Origin: Chromohalobacter canadensis | Lineage (GTDB): Bacteria > Pseudomonadota > Gammaproteobacteria > Pseudomonadales > Halomonadaceae | DNA: 64,000 nt | Assembly (NCBI RefSeq): GCF_034479555.1 | Contig: NZ_CP140151.1 | Coordinates: 3,472,001 to 3,536,000 of the forward strand | Direction of reading: 5' to 3' | In this document: positions 19,423 through 28,184 of the stretch, piece after piece | Layout: every line of letters begins with the position of its first letter | How positions within the stretch are numbered: the stretch's first letter is position 1 | Notes under the pieces: model-generated | The model's input: the letters and a program-made list of their open reading frames with translations, nothing else | Database searches by the model: none | Told to the model about the DNA's origin: nothing | Translations under genes and position numbers: made by a program

Positions 19423-21059
19423 AGGGAGACTCCGCGTTTCCAGGGGATGAAATCGAGCTGCGAGAGACGCATGGCCTTGGTGCGGTAATGTCCCGAGGCG
19501 GTGTCGATGCACAGGCGCAGGAGTTCATCGGCGAGTTCGGCGATGTCCGCCTCGCCGCGAATGATGGGCCCGGCGTCGAAGTCGATGACATCATGCATGC
19601 GGCGCGCGAGCTCGCTGTTGCTGGCGAGCTTCAAGACCGGCGTGATGGGGTTGCCGGTGGGCGTGCCGAGGCCGGTGGTGAACATCACCAGGTTGGCGCC
19701 GGAGCCGACCAGGGCGGTCGTGGACTCGACGTCGTTGCCCGGCGAGCAGAGCAGATTGAGGCCCTTGCGTACCTGGGGCTCGGTGTAATCCAGCACGTCG
19801 ACGATGGGGCTGTCGCCGCCTTTCTTGGCCGCGCCGGCGGACTTCATGGCGTCGGTGATCAGACCGTCGCGAATGTTGCCGGGTGAGGGGTTCATCGAGA
19901 AGTGCGCGCCCACCGAGGCGGCGTGACGCTGATAGGCCTCCATGAGCTCCTGAAAGCGCGAGGCCGTGGCGTCGTCGCGGCAACGCGCCAGCAATTCATG
20001 CTCGACACCGCATAGCTCGGGGAACTCGCTCAGGATGCCGCTACCGCCCAAGGCCGCCAGGCGGTCGATGACGGCACCGACCAGCGGGTTGGCCGAGAGG
20101 CCGGAGAAACCGTCGGAGCCGCCGCATTCCACGCCGATGGTGAGCTCGGAAAGCGGCGCGGGGCGCCGTTCGACGGCATTGGCGACCTTGAGGCCGTCGA
20201 AGATGCTGCCCAGCGCCTGACGGATCAGCTCGGGTTCCGTGTTGGTGGCCTGCTGCTCGAAGTAGTGAACGGGACGCAGGCTCTCGGGGTCGCGTTTGGC
20301 TACCGCTGCCTTGAGCATCTCGATCTGGGCCTTCTGGCACCCGAGGCTGAGGACCGTGGCGCCGGCCACGTTGGGGTGACAGATGTAACCGGCGAGTAGC
20401 TGGCACAGCGACTGGGCGTCGTCGTCGGTGCCGCCGCAGCCCAGCGTATGGGTCAGAAAGCGCACGCCGTCGACGTTCGGGAACAGGGACGCGTCGGGCG
20501 TCGGGGCTGGGGCCGCTTGCGTGTCGCCGTGGAGCATGCGGCGGGCCATGTGCTTGTAATCCCGGTAGGGATCGTCGCCGATGGCGTCCTCGACGCACTG
20601 GCGTAGTACCTCGATGTTGCGGTTCTCGCAGAAGACCAGGGGAATGACCAACCAATGGTTGGCGGTGCCCACGCGCCCGTCGGGGCGGTGGTAGCCATCG
20701 AAGGTCTGCCCGGTGAAGGCACTGACATCGGGGGCATCCCAATGCTCGCGGTGGCCTTGAGGCTTGGCATTGGAGGTGGAATGCTCGACGTTGGCCGTGG
20801 TGATGGCGGCGCCCGCGGCGATGGGCTGGACGACACGTCCCACGGTCACGCCATACATTACGATGAGTTCATCGGGTTGCATGGCGTGCAATGTGAACTT
20901 GTGCTTGTGCTGTACGGCTTCGGACAGACACAGGCGGTGGCCGTTGTCGTCGATCTCCATGCCTTCGGGCAGGTCGCGCAGTGCAACACGCACGTTGTCG
21001 TGGGCATGGACACGCAGACTGGGCTGCTGAAGCTGGTCGGAGGCGATGGTCTGGGTCAT
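19419..21059 (-). CDS. uxaA: Altronate dehydratase family protein (UxaA)
   Basis: Dehydratase of 546 residues expected to convert D-altronate to 2-keto-3-deoxygluconate. The N-terminal SAF-like domain (about 12-95) is followed by the large domain with HTLGCGGTDDDAQ, VLSLGCQKAQIE, GVECGGSDGFSGLSANPLVG, PELCGVEHELLARC, NPSPGNIRDGL and FTTGLGTPTGNPITPVLKLASN. It is longer than E. coli UxaA (495), with extra sequence after the SAF domain. Its start overlaps the stop of the upstream dehydrogenase (ATGA), and its stop overlaps the next start, which is a sign of tight co-translation. A second family member is at 31092. Confidence 0.85.
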   Translation of the reverse strand: MTQTIASDQLQQPSLRVHAHDNVRVALRDLPEGMEIDDNGHRLCLSEAVQHKHKFTLHAMQPDELIVMYGVTVGRVVQPIAAGAAITTANVEHSTSNAKPQGHREHWDAPDVSAFTGQTFDGYHRPDGRVGTANHWLVIPLVFCENRNIEVLRQCVEDAIGDDPYRDYKHMARRMLHGDTQAAPAPTPDASLFPNVDGVRFLTHTLGCGGTDDDAQSLCQLLAGYICHPNVAGATVLSLGCQKAQIEMLKAAVAKRDPESLRPVHYFEQQATNTEPELIRQALGSIFDGLKVANAVERRPAPLSELTIGVECGGSDGFSGLSANPLVGAVIDRLAALGGSGILSEFPELCGVEHELLARCRDDATASRFQELMEAYQRHAASVGAHFSMNPSPGNIRDGLITDAMKSAGAAKKGGDSPIVDVLDYTEPQVRKGLNLLCSPGNDVESTTALVGSGANLVMFTTGLGTPTGNPITPVLKLASNSELARRMHDVIDFDAGPIIRGEADIAELADELLRLCIDTASGHYRTKAMRLSQLDFIPWKRGVSL

Positions 21060-22105
21060 GCCGAGCGACCTCCTTGGGCGGTGGCGTCATCGAACGTCAC
21101 CATCGCCTTGATGACGCCGGTCGCCGGGTCGCACCACTGCGGCATCAACGAGGGCAGGTCGGTATAACGGCCGCGATGCGTGATCATGGCCGTCGACTGC
21201 ATGCGGCCTTCTTCCATCAGGCGGGCGACCGTCTCGAAGTCTTCACGCGTGGCATTGCGGCTGCCCAGCAGGCTGAGCTCGCGCTTGTGGAAGTCAGGAT
21301 CGTTGAAGGTGATGTCGGCCTTGACCACGCTCACCAGCACGTAGCGCCCGCCGTGGCCGGCAAAGTCGAAGCCGCGATTCATGGCGGCGGGATTGCCCGT
21401 GGCGTCGAATACGACGTCGGCCAGGGCGCCGTCATTGTGGCGCTCGATGGCAGCTTCCACGTCGTCCTCCAGCGCGTGCAGCACACCATCCACGCCCAGC
21501 GTGTCGCGGCAGAAGGCCAGGCGGTCACGGTTGGTGTCCACCACCAGCACCCGCGCACCACGGCTCTGGGCGATTTGCACGATACCGATGCCGATCGGCC
21601 CGGCGCCGACCACCACGACCAGCTCGTCGGTCTCGGTGCCGCTACGGCGTACGGCATGCGCGCCGATGGAAAGGCACTCGACCAGCGCCAACTGCTCGGC
21701 GTCGAGGGTGCTCGAGGTGACCAGGTGATCCACGGGCACGCTGAGATACTCCGCCATGCCGCCATCGCGATGCACGCCGATGACCTGCATGTGCTGGCAG
21801 CAGTTGGTTTGTCCCTGCCGGCAAGCACGACATTCGCCGCAATGGAGATAAGGAATGACATAAGCGCTGTGGCCGACGAGCGCTTCATCGACGCCTTCCC
21901 CGACGTCGACGATATCGCCGGACAGCTCGTGGCCCAGCACGCGGGGGTAGGTGAAGTAGGGCTGATTGCCGCCGTAAGCATGAATGTCGGTACCGCAGAT
22001 ACCCACGCGACGAATCTTGAGCATGGCCTCGCCGGGCGCGCACTGCGGCTCGGGCACGTCGCGCAATTCCATGTCTTGAGGCTGTGTGCAGACGATCGTG
22101 TGCAT
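21056..22105 (-). CDS. lgoD: Zinc-dependent L-galactonate/L-gulonate 5-dehydrogenase
   Basis: Medium-chain zinc alcohol dehydrogenase of 349 residues. It closely follows E. coli LgoD (YjjN) as I remember it: GICGTDIHAYGGNQPYFTYPRVLGHE, then a structural-zinc loop with CGECRACRQGQTNCC, VIGVHRDGGMAEYLSVP, VVGAGPIGIG and DPDFHKRELSLLGSRNAT. LgoD oxidises L-galactonate to D-tagaturonate, the substrate of the UxaB-type enzyme encoded two genes later. Close relatives in halomonads act on L-gulonate, so either substrate is possible; UxaA downstream favours L-galactonate. ATG at 22105 has GAGGAA upstream. It is the first gene of the lgoD-uxaA-uxaB-dctPQM run. Confidence 0.83.
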   Translation of the reverse strand: MHTIVCTQPQDMELRDVPEPQCAPGEAMLKIRRVGICGTDIHAYGGNQPYFTYPRVLGHELSGDIVDVGEGVDEALVGHSAYVIPYLHCGECRACRQGQTNCCQHMQVIGVHRDGGMAEYLSVPVDHLVTSSTLDAEQLALVECLSIGAHAVRRSGTETDELVVVVGAGPIGIGIVQIAQSRGARVLVVDTNRDRLAFCRDTLGVDGVLHALEDDVEAAIERHNDGALADVVFDATGNPAAMNRGFDFAGHGGRYVLVSVVKADITFNDPDFHKRELSLLGSRNATREDFETVARLMEEGRMQSTAMITHRGRYTDLPSLMPQWCDPATGVIKAMVTFDDATAQGGRSA

Positions 22106-22135
22106 AGGGTTTCCTCGTGCATCGCCAGGCAAGAT

Positions 22136-22186
22136 GGTCAGGCCAATCGCCCAGCGGTATTTTGATCTAGAGGTCAGGCCAATTGA
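22136..22186 (-). promoter_or_regulatory. Two copies of a GGTCAGGCCAAT motif upstream of lgoD
   Basis: GGTCAGGCCAAT occurs at 22136-22147 and again at 22172-22183, 36 bases apart, directly upstream of lgoD. The same core, in one orientation or the other, is found at 24009-24021 and (as ACAGGCCAATCGC) at 30852-30864. It fits the ATTGGTC-GACCAAT type of operator used by FadR-subfamily regulators, and such a gene lies at 24110. Confidence 0.6.
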
Positions 22187-22294
22187 CTAACAAGATGCCC
22201 AAGCGATGGACCTGACTTCAAGCGTTTTAGTGGTGACGGGGGGGTAGACATAGGTCGTGGTCGTCTTTGGTCTAACGCCACGATATGAAGGTTG

Positions 22295-22317
22295 AGACCG
22301 CCGCGAGGGCGGTCTCT
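22295..22317 (-). terminator. Hairpin after the FAH-family gene
   Basis: GAGACCGCC (22295-22303) pairs with GGCGGTCTC (22309-22317), 8 bases after the stop of the hydrolase gene on the minus strand. No clear T-run follows, so termination may be weak. Confidence 0.55.
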
Positions 22318-22324
22318 GGCGAGA

Positions 22325-23167
22325 TCACGCCTGCTTGGTGAGCTGGCGTTGCTCGCCGAGGCCTTCGATGCCCAGGCGCATGGTCTGACCGGACTTGAGG
22401 AAGACCTGGGGTTTCTGGCCAGCGCCCACGCCGGGAGGGGTGCCGGTGGAAATGACATCGCCGGGCTGCAGGCTCATGAAGCGGCTCAGGTATGCCACCA
22501 GGTAGGGGATCTGGTAGACCATGGTGCGGCTGTTACCGTCCTGGTAGCGCTTGCCGTCGACTTCCAGCCACATGTCGAGCGATTGGGGGTCGGCGACCTC
22601 GTCGCGGGTGACTAGCCACGGGCCGAGTGGGCCGAAGGTGTCACAGCCCTTGCCCTTGTCCCAGCTGCCGCTGCGCTCGAGCTGGAATTCCCGCTCGGAG
22701 ACATCGTTGACCACGCAGTAGCCGGCGACATGATCAATGGCATCGGCCTCGTCGATATAGCGCCCGGGTTTGCCGATGATCACGCCCAGTTCGACCTCCC
22801 AATCCGTCTTGTGCGAGTCGCGCGGAATCTCCACGTCATCGTTCGGGCCGCAGATGGCGCTGGTCCACTTGTTGAAGACCACCGGCTCCGGCGGCACCTC
22901 GGCGCCGGTTTCGGCGGCATGATCGGAGTAGTTGAGGCCGATGCAGATGAACTTGCCGACCTGGCCCACGCAGGGCCCCAGGCGCGTGCCCTCGGGGGCC
23001 TCCGGCAGGCTTTCGGGGTCGGCTTGTGCGATGTGGGCCAGGGCGGTATCGGAAAGCGACTCGCCGGCGACATCTTTGATGAGCGACGAAAGATCGCGGA
23101 TCTTGCCGTTGGCATCCAACAGGCCGGGTTTTTCCTGGCCCGAGGGGCCGAAACGTAGCAGTTTCAT
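22325..23167 (-). CDS. Fumarylacetoacetate hydrolase-family protein, probable 2,4-diketo-3-deoxy-L-fuconate hydrolase
   Basis: FAH-family enzyme of 280 residues, which cleaves a carbon-carbon bond in diketo acids. Metal-site motifs are visible: the Glu pair in TDWEVELGVIIGKPG, and NDVSEREFQ. CIGLNYSDHAAETG, GDVISTGTPPGVGAGQ and the GIEGLGEQRQ end match the subgroup that includes the L-fuconate/L-rhamnonate diketo hydrolase. It lies 40 bases downstream of an SDR of the matching pathway type and should release pyruvate and lactate. Ureidoglycolate lyase-like or other diketo activities are alternatives, but a fuconate dehydratase at 29460 supports this role. Confidence 0.8.
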   Translation of the reverse strand: MKLLRFGPSGQEKPGLLDANGKIRDLSSLIKDVAGESLSDTALAHIAQADPESLPEAPEGTRLGPCVGQVGKFICIGLNYSDHAAETGAEVPPEPVVFNKWTSAICGPNDDVEIPRDSHKTDWEVELGVIIGKPGRYIDEADAIDHVAGYCVVNDVSEREFQLERSGSWDKGKGCDTFGPLGPWLVTRDEVADPQSLDMWLEVDGKRYQDGNSRTMVYQIPYLVAYLSRFMSLQPGDVISTGTPPGVGAGQKPQVFLKSGQTMRLGIEGLGEQRQLTKQA

Positions 23168-23207
23168 GAAGTGTCCTCGTGTGGGTCGATGCTATGTATG
23201 TCGGGTG

Positions 23208-23948
23208 TCAGTTGGCCCAGCCGCCGTCGATCAATTGGGCGGTGCCGGTGATGAAGGCTGCTTCGTCGGAGGCCAAAAACGTCGCCAGCGCGGCGATTTC
23301 TTCCGGTCTGCCGAGTCGCCCCATGGGCTGGCGGTCGATGAATTCCTGGAATACCGCCGCCTTGTCGCGTCCCTGCTGCCGGGCCTGGGCCTCGATACGT
23401 TGATGCAGCGAAGGCGATTCGACGGTGCCGGGGCAGATAGCATTGCAGCGGATGCCTTGCGTCATGTAGTCGGCGGCCACCGACTTGGTCAAGCCGATGA
23501 CGGCGGCCTTGGTGGTGCCGTAGGCGAAGCGGTTGGGGATGCCTTTGATACTGGATGCCAGAGAAGCCATGTTGACGATACTGCCGCCGCCTCGATTGAG
23601 CATGCTGGGGAGGAAGGCCTGAATCATATGGAACATGGCGGTCACGTTGAGGCCGAAGCTGCGCTCCCAGGTGGCGTCGTCGCATTCCAGTATCGAGCCG
23701 CCTGGGACCATGCCGGCACAGTTGAACAGAATATCGATCTCGCCAAGTTCACTTGCCAGCGCGTCGATGTCAGCGCGTTGCGTGACATCCAGCCGATACA
23801 CGTTGGCGCCTTCGAGGTCGGCGAGGAGGCTGGTATCGATATCGGTAGCGATGACGCTGGCGCCCTCGGCGAGAAAGCGCTCCACCGTGGCGCGGCCGAT
23901 GCCTTGACCAGCGGCGGTAACCAGTGCCGTCTTGTTTTGAAGTCTCAT
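23208..23948 (-). CDS. SDR, probable 2-keto-3-deoxy-L-fuconate dehydrogenase
   Basis: Short-chain dehydrogenase of 246 residues. The ATG at 23948 starts MRLQNKTALVTAAGQGIGRATV; the longer frame to 24035 adds only an arginine-rich segment. Catalytic residues are in ASLASSIKGIPNRFAYGTTK. DIDTSLLADLEGANVYRLDVT, the short NVY-type strand, LFNCAGMVPGGSILECDDATW and the insert SLHQRIEAQARQQG are as in the KDF dehydrogenase/DHRS6 group. The expected reaction is oxidation of 2-keto-3-deoxy-L-fuconate at C4 with NAD. It is first in a two-gene operon with the FAH-type hydrolase. Confidence 0.82.
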   Translation of the reverse strand: MRLQNKTALVTAAGQGIGRATVERFLAEGASVIATDIDTSLLADLEGANVYRLDVTQRADIDALASELGEIDILFNCAGMVPGGSILECDDATWERSFGLNVTAMFHMIQAFLPSMLNRGGGSIVNMASLASSIKGIPNRFAYGTTKAAVIGLTKSVAADYMTQGIRCNAICPGTVESPSLHQRIEAQARQQGRDKAAVFQEFIDRQPMGRLGRPEEIAALATFLASDEAAFITGTAQLIDGGWAN

Positions 23949-24008
23949 GGTGTGGCGAATCCCTACTGAACGTGGGAACATGACGCGGCCAGCCATTCGA
24001 AGATCCAG

Positions 24009-24030
24009 AGGCCTGACCAATGATTGGGCC
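24009..24030. promoter_or_regulatory. Candidate operator between SDR and FadR-type genes
   Basis: AGGCCTGACCAAT (24009-24021), followed by GATTGGGCC (24022-24030), is the reverse complement version of the GGTCAGGCCAAT core found upstream of lgoD. It lies 60 bases from the SDR start and 80 bases from the regulator start, so it could control both directions. Confidence 0.6.
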
Positions 24031-24109
24031 ATCATCTACTGGGCTAGGTCTCGGCGGCAAGTCAATTGCCATCAACTTTAGTCGCAACGCGGTACGGAGA
24101 GACGACGCG

Positions 24110-24865
24110 ATGCCGATTCAAACCATTCGCTCACAGCGCCTGTACCGGCAGATCGCCGATCAGTTGCAACAACTGATTCGCGATGGTGAGTTTCCCCCGG
24201 GGTCACTATTACCGCCCGAGCGGGATCTGGCGCAGCAGCTGGGCGTCAGCCGCGCCTCGGTGCGCGAGGCGCTGATCGCGCTGGAAGTCGTGGGCATCGT
24301 CGAGGTGCGCGTGGGGCATGGGGTATTGGTAAAGGAAGTCGATGCCATGCCACCGGGCTCGGTGATGCAGGCCGCGGCTCGCAAGGAGCCATGGGCGCTC
24401 GATCCTGAGTTCGCCAGTGAGATCGAACTCAATCTCGACGAGGAAATACCCCCGTTTTCCCTGTTGCAGGCGCGGCGTTACCTGGAACCCGAGAATGCGG
24501 CGTTGGCGGCGATGAACGCCAGTGACGAGGATCTCAGTGCCATACGCGCGGCGCTGGAGCGCAACGTCTACGACAACAACCACGGCGGGGGAAACCTGGC
24601 AGGTGACCGGCTTTTGCACATTCGCATCGCCGAAGCCTCGGGCAATGCGGCCTATGCGCTGTTGATCAAGCACCTGCTGGGCCACCAGTACGGCGTCATG
24701 TTCCGACGCCTACAGGAGCTATTCATGGAGACCGGCATGCCGCAGCGCTCGCAGGAAGATCACGAGCGCCTGGTGGCCGCGATCGAGGCGCGCGACCCCG
24801 CAGCGGCGAGGCAGGCCATGGAAGTCCACCTCGATCATGTGCTGCGAGTGTTCTTCGCGGAGTAG
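24110..24865 (+). CDS. FadR-subfamily GntR regulator of the aldonate genes
   Basis: Regulator of 251 residues. ATG at 24110 (MPIQTIRSQRLYRQIADQL) has GGAGAG upstream; the frame open from 24020 gives an unlikely N terminus. The winged helix spans about 8-75 (FPPGSLLPPERDLAQQLGVSRASVREALIALEVVGIV) and the FCD domain about 110-245, with His and Asp residues for metal at GDRLLHIRIAEASGN and the C-terminal MEVHLDHVLRV. It resembles the UxuR/ExuR group, which respond to uronates and related acids. It is placed between the fuconate-type and galactonate-type operons, and a shared motif at three promoters makes it their likely repressor. Confidence 0.85.
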   Translation: MPIQTIRSQRLYRQIADQLQQLIRDGEFPPGSLLPPERDLAQQLGVSRASVREALIALEVVGIVEVRVGHGVLVKEVDAMPPGSVMQAAARKEPWALDPEFASEIELNLDEEIPPFSLLQARRYLEPENAALAAMNASDEDLSAIRAALERNVYDNNHGGGNLAGDRLLHIRIAEASGNAAYALLIKHLLGHQYGVMFRRLQELFMETGMPQRSQEDHERLVAAIEARDPAAARQAMEVHLDHVLRVFFAE

Positions 24866-24900
24866 CTGTCATGTTTCCCGGATACCGGGCTTCCTCGAGA

Positions 24901-26322
24901 TCAACGCGGCAGGATGCGGCCGGCTGCCATGAGTCCCTCCGGGTCGAAGAGGTGTTTGAGACCTTTCAAGAGCGTGTACTCGGTCTCGCCTAAATCCTCG
25001 AGGAAAGGTGCCTGTTTGATGCGTCCGATGCCGTGCTCGGCACTGATGCTGCCATGGTGCGCATCGACGAGATCGAACAAGACTTCTTCCAGTTCATGCA
25101 GCAGCGCCTTCTTGGCCTCGAGCTCAAGATTCGCGGGCGGTAGCAGGTTGAAGTGCAGGTTACCGTCGCCGATGTGGCCGTAGGCGATGACCTGTGTCTC
25201 CGGTGAGCGCTGGGCCATGGCGTGATTGGCGGCGTCACAGAACGCCGTCAACGACGAAATGGGCAGCGAGATATCGGTACGCAGGTGTTCACCCCGCATC
25301 TGCTGACCTTCCAGCATACTTTCACGTATCTGCCATAGCTGGGCCGCCTGCGTCTCGCTGCTGGCGAGTACGCCATCCAGCACATGCCCCTGCTCCGAGC
25401 CCGTCTCGAAGAGATGCTCGATCATCGTATCGAGATCCGCCGGACCACTGGCCGAGACTTCCATCAAGACATAGACCGGGTGCGCTTCGTCGAGCGGGTC
25501 GGGGAGATCCGGCGCCGCTTCGAATGCCAGTTCCATGCATACGCGAGGAATCAACTCGAACGCCGAGAGCAGGTCGCAGCAACTACGGCGTGCCTGGGCG
25601 TAAAGCGCCAATGCCGACGCGACATCGGGCACCGCGATCAGCGCAGTGCGGCTGGTCTGCGGCCGAGGTGCAAGCTTGAGCACCGCGCCGGTGACGATGC
25701 CCAGCGTGCCTTCGGCACCGATGAACAACTGCTTGAGGTCGTAACCGCGGTTGTCCTTGTGCAGGGCGTGCATGCCGTTCCACAGACGACCGTCGGGCAG
25801 CACGACCTCGAGCCCCAGCACCAGTTGGCGCATCATGCCGTAGCGCAATACGTTGAGCCCGCCGGCATTGGTGGAGACGTTGCCGCCTATCTGACAGCTC
25901 CCTTGGGCGCCCAGGGCGAGCGGGAAGTAGCAATCCGCCTCTTCGGCGGCATCCTTGACGTTCTGTAGAATGCAGCCGCTATCGACGCTCATGCTGAAAT
26001 TGATGGGATCGAGATGCCGAATCCGGTTCAGCCGCTCGAGGCTGATCATCAGTTCGCCGCGTTCGGGATCGGGTTGCGCGCCGCCGACGAGGCCTGAATG
26101 ACCTCCCTGCGCCACCATGGGGATCTGGTGGCGGTGGCAGAACGCGACGATGTCGGCGACCTGTTCGGGAGTGCCGGGACGGGCGATCATCAAGGGATCG
26201 CCGCCTTTGTCGCCGGCCCAGTCGGTGGTATAGCGAGCAAACTCCGCGGGGTCGTCTATGACCCCGCTAGCGCCCAGCAGCTCGATCAGAAAACGATGTA
26301 GCTCGGCGGTATCGATTGGCAT
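24901..26322 (-). CDS. FAD-binding oxidoreductase, D-2-hydroxyacid dehydrogenase (GlcD/D-LDH type)
   Basis: Flavoprotein of 473 residues of the FAD-binding type 4 (PCMH) family. VAQGGHSGLVGGAQPD, MSVDSGCILQNV, LGAQGSCQIGGNVSTNAGG and GAEGTLGIVTGAVLKL are the FAD site; the C-terminal cap ends with YGHIGDGNLHFN and ISAEHGIGRIK. Members oxidise D-lactate, glycolate or D-2-hydroxyglutarate. The ATG at 26322 is preferred, with AGAGGA upstream; another at 26346 overlaps the TRAP gene end. It is the last gene of the second TRAP operon. A D-lactate oxidising role would not fit the L-lactate expected from the fuconate route, so its substrate is open. Confidence 0.8.
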   Translation of the reverse strand: MPIDTAELHRFLIELLGASGVIDDPAEFARYTTDWAGDKGGDPLMIARPGTPEQVADIVAFCHRHQIPMVAQGGHSGLVGGAQPDPERGELMISLERLNRIRHLDPINFSMSVDSGCILQNVKDAAEEADCYFPLALGAQGSCQIGGNVSTNAGGLNVLRYGMMRQLVLGLEVVLPDGRLWNGMHALHKDNRGYDLKQLFIGAEGTLGIVTGAVLKLAPRPQTSRTALIAVPDVASALALYAQARRSCCDLLSAFELIPRVCMELAFEAAPDLPDPLDEAHPVYVLMEVSASGPADLDTMIEHLFETGSEQGHVLDGVLASSETQAAQLWQIRESMLEGQQMRGEHLRTDISLPISSLTAFCDAANHAMAQRSPETQVIAYGHIGDGNLHFNLLPPANLELEAKKALLHELEEVLFDLVDAHHGSISAEHGIGRIKQAPFLEDLGETEYTLLKGLKHLFDPEGLMAAGRILPR

Positions 26323-26347
26323 CGTGTCGTCTCGTTGTCCTCTCATA

Positions 26348-27604
26348 TCACTTGTACCAGAGCACCAGGCCGGGGAAGGCCAGGAATGCGATGAGCAACG
26401 CGATCAGCGTGAAGTAGTAGGGCAGCAGGCTCTTGACCAGATCTTCGAGCTTGACCTTACCGACCCCGCAGCCGACATAGAGCACGGTGCCCACCGGTGG
26501 CGTGATCAGACCGATGCCGAGAATGAACGACATCATGACCCCGAAGTAGACCGGGTCGATGCCGAGCTTGACCACCACGGGCGTCATCAACGGCGCCAGA
26601 ATGACCATGGCCGGGGTAAGGTCCATGAAGAAGCCTACGACCAACAGGAACAGCGTCAGAATACCCAGAATGAAGTACTTGTTCTGGGACAGCTCAGAGA
26701 GCATGACGACGATCTGCTGTGGAATCAGGTTGGCGGTCAAAAGCCATGCCAGGACGCTGGCAAATGCCAGCAACAACAAGACCACCCCGGTCAAGCGGCC
26801 GGTGGAAACGCATAGGGCGAAGAAGCTTTTCAAGGTGAGGCTGCGATACACGAACATCGAAACCACCACGGCGTACAGCAGGGCGATCGCGGCGCTTTCT
26901 GTGGGTGTGAAGACACCGCTCAAGATTCCGCCAACGATGATGATCGGCAGCAGCAACGCGAGTACCGAGTCCTTGAGGGCAGCGATCAGTTCCTTGAAGT
27001 CGAATGGCTGCGCGGAGCCGGTCTTCTTGGACTGGAAATACGTCGCCATGGCGAGGCCCATGGTGATCAGAATCCCCGGTACGATACCGGCCATGAACAG
27101 CTGCGAAATAGAGGTGCCGGTCACGACCCCGAAGAGAATCATCGGAATGGATGGCGGAATGATGATGCCGACCACCGAGGCAGCGACGACGATGGCGGTG
27201 GCGCGCGGCCCCGAATAGCCGTGTTGCTTCATGGGGTTGATCATCATGCTACCCACCGCGGAGGCGTCCGCCACGGCGGAGCCGCTGATGCCGCCGAAGA
27301 ACATCGAGGTCAGCACGGTCACTTGGCCCAGACCGCCGGCGACGAAGCCGACCATGGCGCTGGCCAGGCGTACTAGGCGCTTGGCGATGCCGCCCGAGCT
27401 CATGACCTCGCCAACGAGGATGAATAGAGGGATAGCCAGCAAGGGGAACGAGTCAAGCCCGTTGACGGCTTCCGATACCAGCGAGGAGAGGCCGTAGTCG
27501 GCGAAGTGGAAGATGAACAGGCAGATCGCGGCCAGGCCAAACGAGATCGGCATGCCGATCACGATGCAGGCGAACAGCCCTAAGAGAATGCTCCATAGGA
27601 TCAT
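26348..27604 (-). CDS. dctM: TRAP transporter large permease, DctM (second set)
   Basis: Large permease subunit of 418 residues with about 12 hydrophobic segments. AIPLFILVGEVMSSGGIAKRLV, FFGGISGSAVADASAVGSMM, IIPPSIPMILFG and the C-terminal GLITPPVGTVLYVGCG are standard DctM features. It overlaps dctQ by four bases (ATGA) and is followed at once by the FAD oxidoreductase gene. It differs clearly from the first DctM at 15407, so it is a separate carrier and not a duplication. Confidence 0.93.
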   Translation of the reverse strand: MILWSILLGLFACIVIGMPISFGLAAICLFIFHFADYGLSSLVSEAVNGLDSFPLLAIPLFILVGEVMSSGGIAKRLVRLASAMVGFVAGGLGQVTVLTSMFFGGISGSAVADASAVGSMMINPMKQHGYSGPRATAIVVAASVVGIIIPPSIPMILFGVVTGTSISQLFMAGIVPGILITMGLAMATYFQSKKTGSAQPFDFKELIAALKDSVLALLLPIIIVGGILSGVFTPTESAAIALLYAVVVSMFVYRSLTLKSFFALCVSTGRLTGVVLLLLAFASVLAWLLTANLIPQQIVVMLSELSQNKYFILGILTLFLLVVGFFMDLTPAMVILAPLMTPVVVKLGIDPVYFGVMMSFILGIGLITPPVGTVLYVGCGVGKVKLEDLVKSLLPYYFTLIALLIAFLAFPGLVLWYK

Positions 27605-28083
27605 GCCGCACCTCGCTTGAAGACTTTATAGAGAAAAATCGTGTTACCGATGATGGTGAGTACTGCCATGACCACCATCGCGCTATAGAGGACGGTCTTG
27701 GAAATGCCCAGGAAGGGGGTCGTCCCCACATAGCCTGAGATGATGTTGTTGAAACCGAGGAAGATACTGATGCAAACGGCATAGATGATCGCTGCTGCAA
27801 GCAGGGCGAAAATCTTCTGCAGTATGGGAGGCGCCTTGTCCTTGAATAAGGTCACGGCGACATGTTCGTTGGTTAGACTGGCGATGCCCGCGCCGAGTAG
27901 CACCATCCAGATGAAGAACAAGCGTGAAATTTCCGCTGCCCAGGCAAAGGAGTAGCTGAATATGAAGCGCCCGAAGACGTTCATCGAGACGGTAACGACC
28001 ACGCCAATGACGAGGAGCCCGATGATGACGTCCAATCCGCTTATCAGCTTGTTCAAGTAGGCGTTACCCGAACGTGACTTCAT
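27601..28083 (-). CDS. dctQ: TRAP transporter small permease, DctQ (second set)
   Basis: Small membrane subunit of 160 residues with four hydrophobic segments. The LLVIGVVVTVSMNVFGRFIFSYSFAWAAEISRLFFIWMVLLGAG stretch, split across two helices, is the DctQ signature. It partners the DctM gene that overlaps its stop codon. A gap of 101 bases separates it from dctP upstream, with no clear terminator in it. Confidence 0.9.
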   Translation of the reverse strand: MKSRSGNAYLNKLISGLDVIIGLLVIGVVVTVSMNVFGRFIFSYSFAWAAEISRLFFIWMVLLGAGIASLTNEHVAVTLFKDKAPPILQKIFALLAAAIIYAVCISIFLGFNNIISGYVGTTPFLGISKTVLYSAMVVMAVLTIIGNTIFLYKVFKRGAA

Positions 28084-28184
28084 GAAGCCTCCAAGGAGGG
28101 GATGCTTAGCATGTTGATGCCAAAAGCAGGGAAGGGCGTGGCCGACCTTCCCTGCGTACGTGTGCTACTGAGGATGTGTGGTGC

